From: Flavobacterium sp.
Lineage (GTDB): Bacteria > Bacteroidota > Bacteroidia > Flavobacteriales > Flavobacteriaceae
Direction of reading: 5' to 3'
Assembly (NCBI GenBank): GCA_029946065.1
Contig: JAQSDU010000002.1
Coordinates: 1-64,000 of the forward strand
Length of the DNA: 64,000 nt
Position numbers and translations under genes: made by a program. Under the pieces are notes generated by a model. The model searched no databases and had not been told where the DNA came from. It worked only from the letters and a program-made list of their open reading frames with translations. Positions 34,445 through 42,468 of this stretch are shown here, in pieces. The first letter of the stretch is position 1. Each line of letters begins with the position of its first letter.

Positions 34445-34491
34445 AGGATTCATAACCCTGAGGTCACGGGTTCAACTCCCGTCCTCGCTAC
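34445..34491 (+). repeat. Attachment site: 3' half of tRNA-Met-like gene (boundary A/B)
   Basis: 47 bases identical to 58679-58725. From TTCATAACCCTG on, it is the 3' half of a tRNA: anticodon CAT, T arm ACGGG-TTCAACT-CCCGT, acceptor strand CCTCGCT then ACCA. The 5' half of the tRNA is absent, so this is a displaced 3' end left by integration. It marks the right end of element A and the left end of element B. Confidence 0.85.
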
Positions 34492-34501
34492 CAGTAAAAC
34501 T

Positions 34502-34533
34502 AAGGGCTGACAGATATTTTCTGTCAGCCCTTT
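34502..34533 (+). terminator. Strong terminator at left end of element B
   Basis: AAGGGCTGACAG pairs with CTGTCAGCCCTTT, followed by T residues. It lies just inside the attachment site and would insulate the element from tRNA transcription. Confidence 0.75.
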
Positions 34534-34536
34534 TTC

Positions 34537-34558
34537 TTTGCTAAAACAATGCTAAAAC
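34537..34558 (+). repeat. Arm-type repeat, left end of element B
   Basis: 22 bases containing two GCTAAAAC units 11 bases apart. It is identical to 58556-58577 near the right end. Such repeats flank attachment cores as integrase arm sites. Confidence 0.65.
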
Positions 34559-34560
34559 TT

Positions 34561-35052
34561 TCACATTGCCATCGTGGGTGTTGCGGCACTTTGGATGAGG
34601 CCATTATCGGCAAAGGACGAATAACCGTGCTTTGTAATGACAAGATGGTCAAGCACTGGCAAATCTAGCATCTTCCCTACTCCCACAAGTTTTGTCGTCA
34701 GCTTTTTATCCGCATCGCTGAATTTATCATTACCTGATGGATGATTGTGCGCGACGATAATACTGGAAGCCCTTGCCTTTAACGCTAAAGCAAAAACAAG
34801 TTTTAGATCGACCATACAATCAGACATGCCACCCGTTGCAACCGTAGCAATGCCCATGACGCTGTTTTTACGGTCAAGGAGCATTACCCTGAATTGCTCT
34901 TGCAATTCCATCTTTCCATCCTCCCAACTGTCGGTAAATAGCGCATAAGCATCGTAGGAAGATTTGATATGTGGCTGATCCATTGGTTTAAGTTTATTTT
35001 TGTAAGTGAGACTAACTTCAGCGACTTTTGAAAATGCGGCTTTAAGAGTCAT
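34561..35052 (-). CDS. RadC-like JAB-domain protein
   Basis: 163 residues. The JAB/MPN metal site is intact: IIVAHNHPSGNDKFSDADKKL (~100-120), with the HxH and the downstream Asp. LLDRKNSVMGI forms the preceding strand. The proteins are called RadC-like, but the group on mobile elements is of uncertain function, possibly nuclease or peptidase. It is much shorter than chromosomal RadC because the N-terminal helix-hairpin-helix is missing. It is the last gene at the left end of element B, in line with the primase-like gene. Confidence 0.85.
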   Translation of the reverse strand: MTLKAAFSKVAEVSLTYKNKLKPMDQPHIKSSYDAYALFTDSWEDGKMELQEQFRVMLLDRKNSVMGIATVATGGMSDCMVDLKLVFALALKARASSIIVAHNHPSGNDKFSDADKKLTTKLVGVGKMLDLPVLDHLVITKHGYSSFADNGLIQSAATPTMAM

Positions 35053-35078
35053 TCGATTTCCTTCCTATAGATTTGATT

Positions 35079-36005
35079 TCAGGGTTGAAGTTTTTGTTTT
35101 TGTGTGTGCCACTCGTTGACATCCTTATACGTGGCATAAGTCTTGTTCATGGCTTGGAATGTGAGAATGCCTTCTTTCTCACTAAGCTCCTTTAGTGCTT
35201 CTGTGGCTGCTACTCCCGCCTTGTCATTGTCGAGCCATGTGTAAACAGTTCGATAAACATAGTTTTTGATATAGGGAGAGGCTTGCGGCAGGCAGCTAAC
35301 AGAATTGAGAATGATAACATCACCCATAAACTGATAATCTTTCTCCCTTGAAACCGCAGACAGAAAATCCATGACACCCTCAAAAACATGAACCTCCACA
35401 GCGGGAACTTGCTTGCCTCGAATGAATGTGATGCTTTTAGGACCGATACACCCTTTAAACATCTTATTCCGAAGCTCGAAGCCCTCCCTTTCTGTGTGAA
35501 GCCCTATCGCGTGAAACTTGCGCCCCGTTTTATTGTTGTTCACAATAATTTCATTAACGTACATCTTTGCAATTGGGAGAGGAATTCCGCGGCTTTCGAG
35601 ATAATTGATAAGCGAATGGCTTTCAAGTTCTAAGACTTTGCTAACCGTAAGAGCCTTGCCCGATTCAGTGGCTTCAACTTCGCGCGGAATATAAAGGGAA
35701 GGTGTTGGTGAGGACATCATGTTTTTAATCCACCGTAATGCATCCGCAGGTGTATCATCCTCGTTTTGGCTTTGTAGATAGGAACGGGCAAAAAAAACCA
35801 CATCGCCGCCTTTAGCTGCCCCGAAGTCATACCAAACGTTCTTAAGGGCATTTACGTGGAAACTTGCCGTATTTTCAGACCGGAAAGGCGAATGATAGTA
35901 GAGGTCAAAACCTCTCTGTTTTACAGGCTTGCAGCCTATGGTTTGCAGGATTTCAGACATAGCTATAGCATTGGCTTGTTCAATGTTCATTGAGACACCT
36001 TTCAA
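35079..36005 (-). CDS. Primase-like CHC2/Toprim protein
   Basis: 308 residues. The N-terminal region resembles the CHC2-primase zinc domain fold (YYHSPFRSENTASFHVNALKNVWYDFG) but without a full cysteine set. The Toprim region has VHVFEGVMDFLSAVS (~residue 209), with the conserved glutamate, then the downstream TWLDNDKAG acidic motif. Such short proteins are standard on Bacteroidota integrative elements and may prime replication of transferred DNA. An alternative start is the second Met at residue 5. Confidence 0.8.
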   Translation of the reverse strand: MKGVSMNIEQANAIAMSEILQTIGCKPVKQRGFDLYYHSPFRSENTASFHVNALKNVWYDFGAAKGGDVVFFARSYLQSQNEDDTPADALRWIKNMMSSPTPSLYIPREVEATESGKALTVSKVLELESHSLINYLESRGIPLPIAKMYVNEIIVNNNKTGRKFHAIGLHTEREGFELRNKMFKGCIGPKSITFIRGKQVPAVEVHVFEGVMDFLSAVSREKDYQFMGDVIILNSVSCLPQASPYIKNYVYRTVYTWLDNDKAGVAATEALKELSEKEGILTFQAMNKTYATYKDVNEWHTQKQKLQP

Positions 36006-36050
36006 TAGTTGTTCAAGTTTTGCGTGGGTTTTAGGCTAAAATTAAACTTG

Positions 36051-36347
36051 TTATTCCATTTGGAATTCGTCCAATACAGAAACCTTGTACCAAACTCTGT
36101 TTCTTATTCTGATGGGCTGTAAATCGTAGCGTTTGGTGCAATCCCACACAGAAATAGAACCTGGGCTTACCCCGATGTATCTTGCGGCACCCTTGCGGGG
36201 AACAATCAACCCATGTTCTTTATGATATAGAGCACAGTATTGGCTGTATTTTAATATATCAAAGCTTTCAATTGGCTCTGACACGTTTTCACAATTTGCA
36301 TTGCGTTCTTCTAACATTTTACCCCCTTTTATTTTTCGATTAAGCAA
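36051..36347 (-). CDS. Helix-turn-helix (excisionase-like) protein
   Basis: 98 residues with a MerR/excisionase-type DNA-binding segment (GAARYIGVSPGSISVWDCTKRYDLQPIRIRNRVWYKVSVL, read in two pieces). An internal Met at residue 11 is an alternative start. It lies upstream of the primase-like gene on the same strand, and probably regulates excision or the element's gene expression. Confidence 0.65.
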   Translation of the reverse strand: MLNRKIKGGKMLEERNANCENVSEPIESFDILKYSQYCALYHKEHGLIVPRKGAARYIGVSPGSISVWDCTKRYDLQPIRIRNRVWYKVSVLDEFQME

Positions 36348-36590
36348 CCGGTGATTGCTAGATCGTTTGACCGCCCCATATATTTACTATATGTCGGTTT
36401 TTCGATTTAGCTCGAAAAATCTCATTCTATTAATGGTAAATAATTGAACGATAAGAAAGTGAAGTAACAAATGAAAATAGATCAGTACAGAAACGAAATT
36501 TTTTTACTACTTAAGATTGTTTTGGGCATAAATCATATGTCGCCGATTCTCGAAGAGAAACTATCAAAGGCTTATGTTCAAAGAAAATTA
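36348..36590. other. Intergenic region with A/T-rich promoters
   Basis: 243 bases between two minus-strand genes. TTTTTCGATTTAGCTCGAAAAA near 36391 is an imperfect inverted repeat that may be an operator. The small frame at 36471 is not coding-like. Confidence 0.35.
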
Positions 36591-37895
36591 CTATTCTTGT
36601 TTATTGCCATGCTGAAACATTGCATCTGTTGCCTGTTTGAGAGCCTCACGAACAGGATCATGATGCAAGCGGGCATAAATTTGAGTAGCAGCTTGGCTTT
36701 TATGTCCAAGTGACTTTCCTATGACCTGCAAACTTGCACCTGTAATAGCCTGAAAACTGCCAAGAGTTCGTCGTAAGTCATGTATTCGGACATCTGTTAA
36801 TCCCAAAGGTAACTGTACTCTTTCCTCTTTCGCTTTTGCCTGTAATAGTTTGAGCCACTTTTTCTGACCCATGTACTTTTTGTGCTGCTTATCAACTTCT
36901 TTTATTAAAGGCTGAAGTTCATCGACAGTTCTTAAAATGGCTATAGTTGCATCCAGACGAATTCTATTCCAAGCACGCTTCGGATCGGCTAGATATCCCG
37001 TAGCACTTTCCGGACTTGGAAAAACCCAATTGCTATTTGTATTTCGACGGCGCTCTTTTAGAATTTCCAACGAACGTTCGATTAAAGGTAATACCAATAT
37101 TTCATCATTCTTACTTTCTGGAATGCGCCATTGCTTGATTTCCCAACTGATTTGATCCCAACGCATCGCCAAGACATTACTTTTGCGTGCACCTGTTAAG
37201 AGAGATATCCAGATGTAATCTTTGATTGTCTGATTTTCTTCTTTTTCTAATGCGTCAAAGAAGAAAGGCATTTCATTAGGCTGAATAAAACGGTCGCGGC
37301 TTTTTTCCTTAAACTGCGTTATTTTGGAAGCAGGATTTATACCTTCCCACCCCCAATATATGCCCTTGTTAAAAATCGCACGGATACGCTCAACAATTCG
37401 ATTGGCTTGGTATATTCCATTTTCGCGCCCAATTTTCCGATGCAGGGTTATGATTTCATCCTTCGCAATAGTAGAAATCTGACGCTTAAACCAATGTTTG
37501 AGGTATTTGTTTACTTCACGCTCATCATACCGCCATGAGCGTTTGATTATTTTGGCGTAATCATTCAAGTACTTTTCGTACAGTTCGCCAAAAGTTATTT
37601 CTTGCTGTATTTTCTTTTTTTCGAGATTGGGATTAGCACCATCAGCAATCTGCCCTGTTTTAACGAGTGCAAGATTTCGTGCTTGTTCAACTGTCGTAAA
37701 GGGAAAGCTACCTAAGACAATACGTTCATCACGCCCTTTTACACGTTTACGTATAAAAAAGCTTACCGCGCCAGCAGAAGTTATATAAAGCCTCAATCCT
37801 TTCTGCTTTGTATCATGATATACAGCCATCCCTTTTTCAGGGACAGGTAATGACAGAATTGAAGACTTGGTGAAATTAAAAGAATTTACCATCAA
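36591..37895 (-). CDS. P4-type tyrosine recombinase (second integrase inside element B)
   Basis: 434 residues. The N-terminal Arm-DNA-bind_3/DUF4102 domain (YHDTKQKGLRLYITSAGAVSFFIRKRVKGRDERIVLG, split for reading) is typical of proteobacterial P4-like island integrases and differs from the Bacteroidota type at 57247. The catalytic set is Arg in LTGARKSNVLAM (~236), HDLRRTLGS (~376), the GHKS His, and Tyr in TQIYARL. It lies beside an attP-like arrangement at 37929-38203 with a tRNA-fMet-like core. It may be functional, but its target would be a proteobacterial-type initiator tRNA. Confidence 0.9.
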   Translation of the reverse strand: MMVNSFNFTKSSILSLPVPEKGMAVYHDTKQKGLRLYITSAGAVSFFIRKRVKGRDERIVLGSFPFTTVEQARNLALVKTGQIADGANPNLEKKKIQQEITFGELYEKYLNDYAKIIKRSWRYDEREVNKYLKHWFKRQISTIAKDEIITLHRKIGRENGIYQANRIVERIRAIFNKGIYWGWEGINPASKITQFKEKSRDRFIQPNEMPFFFDALEKEENQTIKDYIWISLLTGARKSNVLAMRWDQISWEIKQWRIPESKNDEILVLPLIERSLEILKERRRNTNSNWVFPSPESATGYLADPKRAWNRIRLDATIAILRTVDELQPLIKEVDKQHKKYMGQKKWLKLLQAKAKEERVQLPLGLTDVRIHDLRRTLGSFQAITGASLQVIGKSLGHKSQAATQIYARLHHDPVREALKQATDAMFQHGNKQE

Positions 37896-37928
37896 GCGAC
37901 CCTCAGGTTTAACCCCATACGGACAAGC

Positions 37929-37948
37929 CGTTGCCGCACCATTGCCGC
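37929..37948 (+). repeat. Arm-type repeat of P4 integrase, copy 1
   Basis: CGTTGCCGCACCATTGCCGC is identical to 38184-38203 on the other side of the tRNA-like core, and contains two TTGCCGC units. Confidence 0.65.
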
Positions 37949-38079
37949 ACTTGGGAGTAATTTTTCATCATTAAGTATAATTGACAAAATAAAGTAAATG
38001 CAATCAAGCAATTGATTTTAAACAGCAATTAACGATAAATAATGATGAAGAGACTTTCCAGAAATACCCCGTGTCGGCT

Positions 38080-38127
<48 letters not shown>

Positions 38128-38131
38128 GAAA

Positions 38132-38167
38132 ATAAAGGGTTTTTCATTGATTTGAAAAACCCTTTAT
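38132..38167 (+). terminator. Hairpin after attachment core
   Basis: ATAAAGGGTTTTT pairs with GAAAAACCCTTTAT. It holds the same place, between att core and arm repeat, as the terminator at 34502-34533 in the other attachment module. Confidence 0.55.
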
Positions 38168-38183
38168 TCTTAGGAAAAAACTT

Positions 38184-38203
38184 CGTTGCCGCACCATTGC
38201 CGC
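38184..38203 (+). repeat. Arm-type repeat of P4 integrase, copy 2
   Basis: The second copy of the 20-base CGTTGCCGCACCATTGCCGC repeat, on the far side of the tRNA-like core. Confidence 0.65.
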
Positions 38204-38275
38204 TTTTAAGTATGACCTAACGATTTACAAGTGCCATCTTTGTACATTCGAAAATCTAAGGTTCTTTTTCAGTTA

Positions 38276-39005
38276 TTAAAGCGTAACTCTATTTAAACAT
38301 GCCAATTCAGGCGTGCTTCTCACTTCATCTGCAAATAAAGAGTACGTGACTTTGCCAGCGTTAGCTAAAGGACGTTCCAGCCTCACCGTGTAATTGCGTT
38401 CGTCACCGACGATCACTGTCGCAGGGATTGCTTTCGACCCATTCCATGAAATCCATGCTTTATCCCCCGCTTTGAATTTCTCGGCACGACGATCCTTAAT
38501 GTGAAGTGGCTTTACATTCTTTACGAATGTAATTTTGCGTTCATCATATTTTTTAGTCTTAGCTTTTTTTCTCAGAGGATTTAAAGGTTGCGGAGAATTT
38601 TTTCTCTTCACATAAGCCGTATAAGTTTTCCAAGCGCGATCAAGCGTATCTAAGGCTTCATCAACAGCATTTTTTACGCTCCAAATAATCCTGGTATTTG
38701 TCCACAGTAATATAAGATGGCCAAGATTTATCTTCCGACATATCTCTTGCAAGGTCGCCTAAAGGTGAATCACGCTTTACATGCTTTTTAAGCCAATCTG
38801 TAAAAGACAGTTGAAAATTTAAAACAGTTTTTGAAGGTAAGTCGGTATTTTGATTTTGATTTAAAGTACGCTGGCAGTTAATCCAGTTTGTAAAGCCATA
38901 TTGTTTGGCAATTTTCTCTAAGGCTTCTGTGTGAGTGATGCCAAGTTCTTTGCGAAGCTTTTTTGCTTGACGCTTAATGTATTCTAAAGTTGGGAGTTTA
39001 TCCAT
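38276..39005 (-). pseudogene. Frameshifted glyoxalase-N/YozE-like protein gene
   Basis: Two overlapping frames read as one protein. The first (from the ATG at 39005) gives MDKLPTLEYIKRQAKKLRKE, similar to the N-terminal segment of a bacterial glyoxalase-superfamily-like group. It continues into FTDWLKKHVKRDSPLGDLARDM...KYQDYLERK, a YozE-like SAM domain. A six-A run (about 38672-38677) then shifts the frame, ending it at CC-stop. In the other frame the domain continues as NAVDEALDTLDRAWKTYTAYV, followed by an SH3/KOW-like segment (FKAGDKAWISWNGSKAIPATVIV). Removing one A restores a single ORF of about 240 codons. It is a decayed gene, a sequencing error or programmed frameshifting. Confidence 0.7.
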
Positions 39006-39191
39006 TGGGATTTCTTTTTTAAATCTCACATAAAAAAATGTCACCCACCAACCACTTCTCCATATGAGGAAAAGATTTCCTAAAAAAATAGAATTCAGTG
39101 CTGATGCAGCTTCGCTACGGTGGGCGGCAGGTTTCTGAACAACCTTGATTGCAAAGGTAAGAGAAATTTTTGGAACATTAAAATTGCCACA

Positions 39192-40124
39192 TTATTTTTT
39201 GTCTTTGTTACGATCTTTGACTAGATAGTAAAATGTCAAGACAGCTATTAAAATCAGTAGCGGAGCAAGGGCGTTATTTGTCTTCGCTCCAATCCGTGCA
39301 AACCAATCAAATAAACCTTCTTCTTCTTCTTCTTCTTCTTTGCTCTCTGGATTACCCGTTGGTTCTTGCACGACGTTGTTCCCTTTTCCCTTTTCTAAGT
39401 TTTGAGAAGATTTTAAACTATCCGAAACGTCGTATTTTGTCTTATTGAGTTTTATATTATCGTCAACTTGGTTTTTGTTAGAATCAAATTCGGCAACTGA
39501 ATTGCCAGTTACTTTTCTGGGTGCCACGGTCGCTTGTGCAGGAGGATTTGTATTGATAGGAATTTGGGGAGGCGTGAGATTTGCCATTACTGCATTTCCA
39601 GTATAAATATATGCGTATTGACCATTTCTAGCTTTGTTTCGTAAGATTAACTGCATAGTGATTTTTCCATTATCATTAGCCGAAAGGGATATCTCGCCGT
39701 CCCATCCTCCTTGCGTATAAGTACTAAGGGCCACACAAGGTTGACCCGAAGGAATACCATTTACAAGCTTTTGAAAGTTTCTTAATGCAAAGGTTCTAGG
39801 CGTTTCATTTAAGGTTACTTTATTTGGAATATCTATCTCAGCAGAGCAATAACAACTAACGTAAGCAGAAAACCCTAAAATCGCATGACCTTCATCAGCT
39901 TGCAGGATTATTTCTTTTTTTGGAAAATTACTCCCAATTGGTCGGGCTACATTATTTTGTAATTCAAATGTGAGTTCTGAGGAAGTATTAATGAATTGCC
40001 ACTTTGGTGGATGTTCATTATCAAAATTGCCTGCAATCTTGATATATAAATTTGGTAACACTTCAAACGAACTGAAGCCGCTTTGAGCGGCTATTTTGGA
40101 CGTCAATAATATCATTATTAACAA
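39192..40124 (-). CDS. Secreted or membrane-anchored beta protein with C-terminal TM tail
   Basis: About 310 residues. The annotated start is a TTG; the following MILLTSKIAAQS (ATG at 40115) looks like the end of a signal peptide, and the frame remains open upstream, so the true start is uncertain. A beta-rich domain of ~190 residues with two cysteine-containing strands follows. A low-complexity linker ends in seven to eight glutamates encoded by a GAA/CTT microsatellite (39317-39340). A final transmembrane helix (ALAPLLILIAVLTFYYLV) and a basic tail follow. I do not recognise the family. Its topology suggests an extracytoplasmic domain held in the inner membrane. Confidence 0.55.
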   Translation of the reverse strand: MLIMILLTSKIAAQSGFSSFEVLPNLYIKIAGNFDNEHPPKWQFINTSSELTFELQNNVARPIGSNFPKKEIILQADEGHAILGFSAYVSCYCSAEIDIPNKVTLNETPRTFALRNFQKLVNGIPSGQPCVALSTYTQGGWDGEISLSANDNGKITMQLILRNKARNGQYAYIYTGNAVMANLTPPQIPINTNPPAQATVAPRKVTGNSVAEFDSNKNQVDDNIKLNKTKYDVSDSLKSSQNLEKGKGNNVVQEPTGNPESKEEEEEEEGLFDWFARIGAKTNNALAPLLILIAVLTFYYLVKDRNKDKK

Positions 40125-40526
40125 AAAGTAAAATTTGTTAGCTGTCCCGATACTTAAAATATTTTCAATGCTGGACTGTAAATTTAATATTTATTCTCAT
40201 TCCATTTTAAATCTCGGTAAACCAATATCATGTTTCTGGAGATGAGGCGCACGTTGCGTCACCGAGACATCTTCTGTCATGCGCCTACGCGTATCATATC
40301 CAGTCCATTTTAAAATATTTGCTTTTTAGTTTTATTTTCAATTGCTCCATCATGCCCACCATCTAAGAGCATCGGCGCAAGTTGACCCAAGCCGTCCGCA
40401 CATCAACCCCGGCCCGCTCCATTCGCTTCGCTCCCGTGTTAGGGGTATGTCTTAGCGCCCTTATGACTTGGCTCTTGTTTGCCCCGTCCTCCACGGTGGA
40501 GGGCATTAACAAAAAGGAGCAATATC
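40125..40526. other. Intergenic region: palindromes and GC-rich leader
   Basis: 402 bases. GGACTG at 40173 and CAGTCC near 40299 bracket a block that contains GATGAGGCGCACGTTGCGTC and further palindromic pieces. From about 40370 to 40506 the DNA is strikingly GC-rich compared with its surroundings (CCCGGCCCGCTCC, CTCCACGGTGGAGG hairpin) and leads straight to the DUF6876 gene, suggesting that leader and gene moved together from a GC-richer host. The frame at 40382 is not considered real. Confidence 0.5.
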
Positions 40527-40889
40527 ATGAAAGACAAAACTTTTACAAAAGCAGACCTCGCACAATTTACAGGAACAGAAAACTGGTATCGACACATGAT
40601 TGTCAGAGCCGTCCTTTACACTGACGGAATTAAATACCTTGCCGAAAGAGCAGGAGCTTATTGGCTTATCGATGAAATAGCATTTTATCAGCTATCAAAA
40701 CCCGTCGCCGTCGAGGAATTCCAACTTTGGAAACTCACTGTCGATCCTGACGAAAAAGGCATCCTTCAATGCGAAGATGGCAACGGCCGTATCTTGTTGA
40801 CTAAAAAGATACCTTACACAGACTTTCCTTTTGATGACATTAAAATATTCTTTACCAATAATGTTATGATGTTACCAAGCGAATATTAA
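40527..40889 (+). CDS. DUF6876-family protein
   Basis: 120 residues from the ATG at 40527, which has a good AAAAGGAG site 8 bases upstream; the longer frame from 40479 is not needed. The sequence (LAQFTGTENWYRHMIVRAVLYTDGIKYLAERAGAYWLIDEIA, in pieces, and the ending MMLPSEY) matches, from memory, a family carried by integrative elements and plasmids in several phyla. The function is unknown. A strong terminator follows. It is the only plus-strand gene in the surrounding 12 kb, and its GC-rich leader looks foreign. Confidence 0.75.
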   Translation: MKDKTFTKADLAQFTGTENWYRHMIVRAVLYTDGIKYLAERAGAYWLIDEIAFYQLSKPVAVEEFQLWKLTVDPDEKGILQCEDGNGRILLTKKIPYTDFPFDDIKIFFTNNVMMLPSEY

Positions 40890-40897
40890 ACTAAAAA

Positions 40898-40917
40898 GCC
40901 GCTCCTTCGGGAGCGGC
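40898..40917 (+). terminator. Terminator after DUF6876 gene (UUCG loop)
   Basis: GCCGCTCC pairs perfectly with GGAGCGGC around a TTCG tetraloop, preceded by an A-run. On the plus strand no long T-run follows; on the minus strand the A-run becomes T residues, so it suits transcripts from the right too. Confidence 0.65.
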
Positions 40918-40934
40918 ATACATTTCTTAAACGA

Positions 40935-41390
40935 TCATTTATGTTTTCGTACTTGTAGCATTTGCCCTCCGGCATATTCTAATTCAAAAGTGTAATCCTT
41001 ACCCTTAAGTGGCTCGAATTCTTTTTTATATTTCTTTTTATAGGTATTATAAATTCTCAAAATTATATAAGATTTTTCAAACCAGTTTTTCCCAACTTCA
41101 ATCTCATAGTTATTGACTCTCTGTTCTTTACCCGAATAGTCATTTGTCGAAAATTTTAAGATGATCTCCCCGATATTACTTTCTAAAAGTTCACTATCCG
41201 TCAGACTAATTGATAGATTACCAGGGTAATATTGAATAGGTATTTCCTTTGACTTGTTAATGACTAGTCGCGCATTGGTCATTGAAGGTATAATCTCTTC
41301 ATCAACCATTATTATAAAGTCATAAGATTTTCTCTGAGCATTCATGCTCATTGCAAAAAGGACGAAATTTATTATTAAAAACTTTCTCAT
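40935..41390 (-). CDS. Exported small protein, possible immunity partner of RHS/JAB protein
   Basis: 151 residues. The signal peptide MRKFLIINFVLFAMSMNA is followed by a beta-sandwich-like sequence (RLVINKSKEIPIQYYPGNLSISL) and a basic end. The start overlaps the stop of the RHS/JAB gene in ATGA (41387-41390), so they are co-translated. A small exported protein directly behind a toxin-like protein fits an immunity protein acting in the same compartment, but I recognise no family. Confidence 0.55.
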   Translation of the reverse strand: MRKFLIINFVLFAMSMNAQRKSYDFIIMVDEEIIPSMTNARLVINKSKEIPIQYYPGNLSISLTDSELLESNIGEIILKFSTNDYSGKEQRVNNYEIEVGKNWFEKSYIILRIYNTYKKKYKKEFEPLKGKDYTFELEYAGGQMLQVRKHK

Positions 41391-42460
41391 TGTGGACTAA
41401 GTATTTTCTCAACAGCCTTTTTTGTTAATTCAACCTGTGGCTGTGCAGCATTATTATATATTACAACACCATTAGCACGAGTAGGTATATTCAGAGTACC
41501 ATTTGGATTAGAGGTTACACTTGATATAGTTCCTAATGGGCCAACAATTATATTTGTGCTGTATTGTGAAAATGTTGGTGTATCTGAACCCACTCCTGAA
41601 GATGGAACACTTGCTGATTGAGGGAAAACCTGATTTCCTACTTGGGCAACCGCTGTAGGATGCGAGTGTATAGTAGCTGCTACATCAGCTGGCAAGCACC
41701 CGGCAGGCAATGCAGGCAATGAACTTGGTGCGATTTGCACTCCATTTACTACAGTTGGCACAGGACCGGTTTGACCTTGTACCACTTGTCCGTGGTTCAT
41801 AACTAACGAATTTTCTTCTTGCTGACCTCCATTACTTGTCTGGCGATTAAGTACATTTAAGCTTTCCTGTAAAACACCATCAGCGGGCAAGGTAACTCCA
41901 GAAGTGACCGTAGTCATATCAATATTTCCTGTTGTACCTGCAATCCTACTGGCTTCGGTTTTATTTGTAACTACAACTTTAACACCATTATCAACACCGT
42001 CAGTTCCTATCTTTTTTCCTTTCAAATTAAATAAGTCAGTTAGAGGTCCGCGCCCATCAGGATCAACAAACTTAACCGGATTATTGAAGCAGAAGTTATA
42101 AGGTGACCATTGACTATATTCTTCGCTTAACGGATCGGGAGACATCCATCGACTTGGCACATCGCCGATTGGCTGCGCGTCTATATAAAGGCTGTCACGT
42201 TTGATAAATCCGGCTATTTCATTTGTATTCGTATTAAATCTAACAGTTCCAATTGTAACGATACTATCCAAGTCCTGAACTTCAAGATATTTGCCATTGC
42301 TTAAAGTAGCGACTTTAGTCTTGGAGCCAAGTTTAGAAAACGGATTTCCAGCCTCGATATTTTTTGCACGACGCGCTTTTTCTTCTTTGGATAATTTTTC
42401 CTGTGCTTGCGCTATTGTTGCCATGAACAGGCAGACAAGCAAAAAGTATATTTTTTTCAT
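41387..42460 (-). CDS. Short RHS-core protein with JAB-like peptidase C-terminus
   Basis: 357 residues. A signal peptide (MKKIYFLLVCLFMATIAQA) is followed by a short spacer. The RHS-associated core end (PSRWMSPDPLSEEYSQWSPYNFCFNNPVKFVDPDG, in pieces, ~105-137) normally marks the junction to a variable toxin domain. The C-terminal domain has AATIHSHPT (~264) and GSDTPTF (~294), the HxHP...D pattern of JAB/MPN metallopeptidases. The large RHS repeat shell is missing, so this is an orphan tip with its own export signal. It overlaps the 151-residue gene downstream. Confidence 0.7.
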   Translation of the reverse strand: MKKIYFLLVCLFMATIAQAQEKLSKEEKARRAKNIEAGNPFSKLGSKTKVATLSNGKYLEVQDLDSIVTIGTVRFNTNTNEIAGFIKRDSLYIDAQPIGDVPSRWMSPDPLSEEYSQWSPYNFCFNNPVKFVDPDGRGPLTDLFNLKGKKIGTDGVDNGVKVVVTNKTEASRIAGTTGNIDMTTVTSGVTLPADGVLQESLNVLNRQTSNGGQQEENSLVMNHGQVVQGQTGPVPTVVNGVQIAPSSLPALPAGCLPADVAATIHSHPTAVAQVGNQVFPQSASVPSSGVGSDTPTFSQYSTNIIVGPLGTISSVTSNPNGTLNIPTRANGVVIYNNAAQPQVELTKKAVEKILSPQ

Positions 42461-42468
42461 ACTCCTGA

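Noticed and set aside
34445..34491. Functional tRNA-Met gene
   Set aside because: Only the 3' half from the anticodon loop onward is present; D arm and 5' acceptor strand are missing upstream.
40382..40624. 80-codon open frame in the GC-rich leader
   Set aside because: It overlaps the DUF6876 gene start in another frame and the GC-rich hairpins, and has no coding-like continuation.
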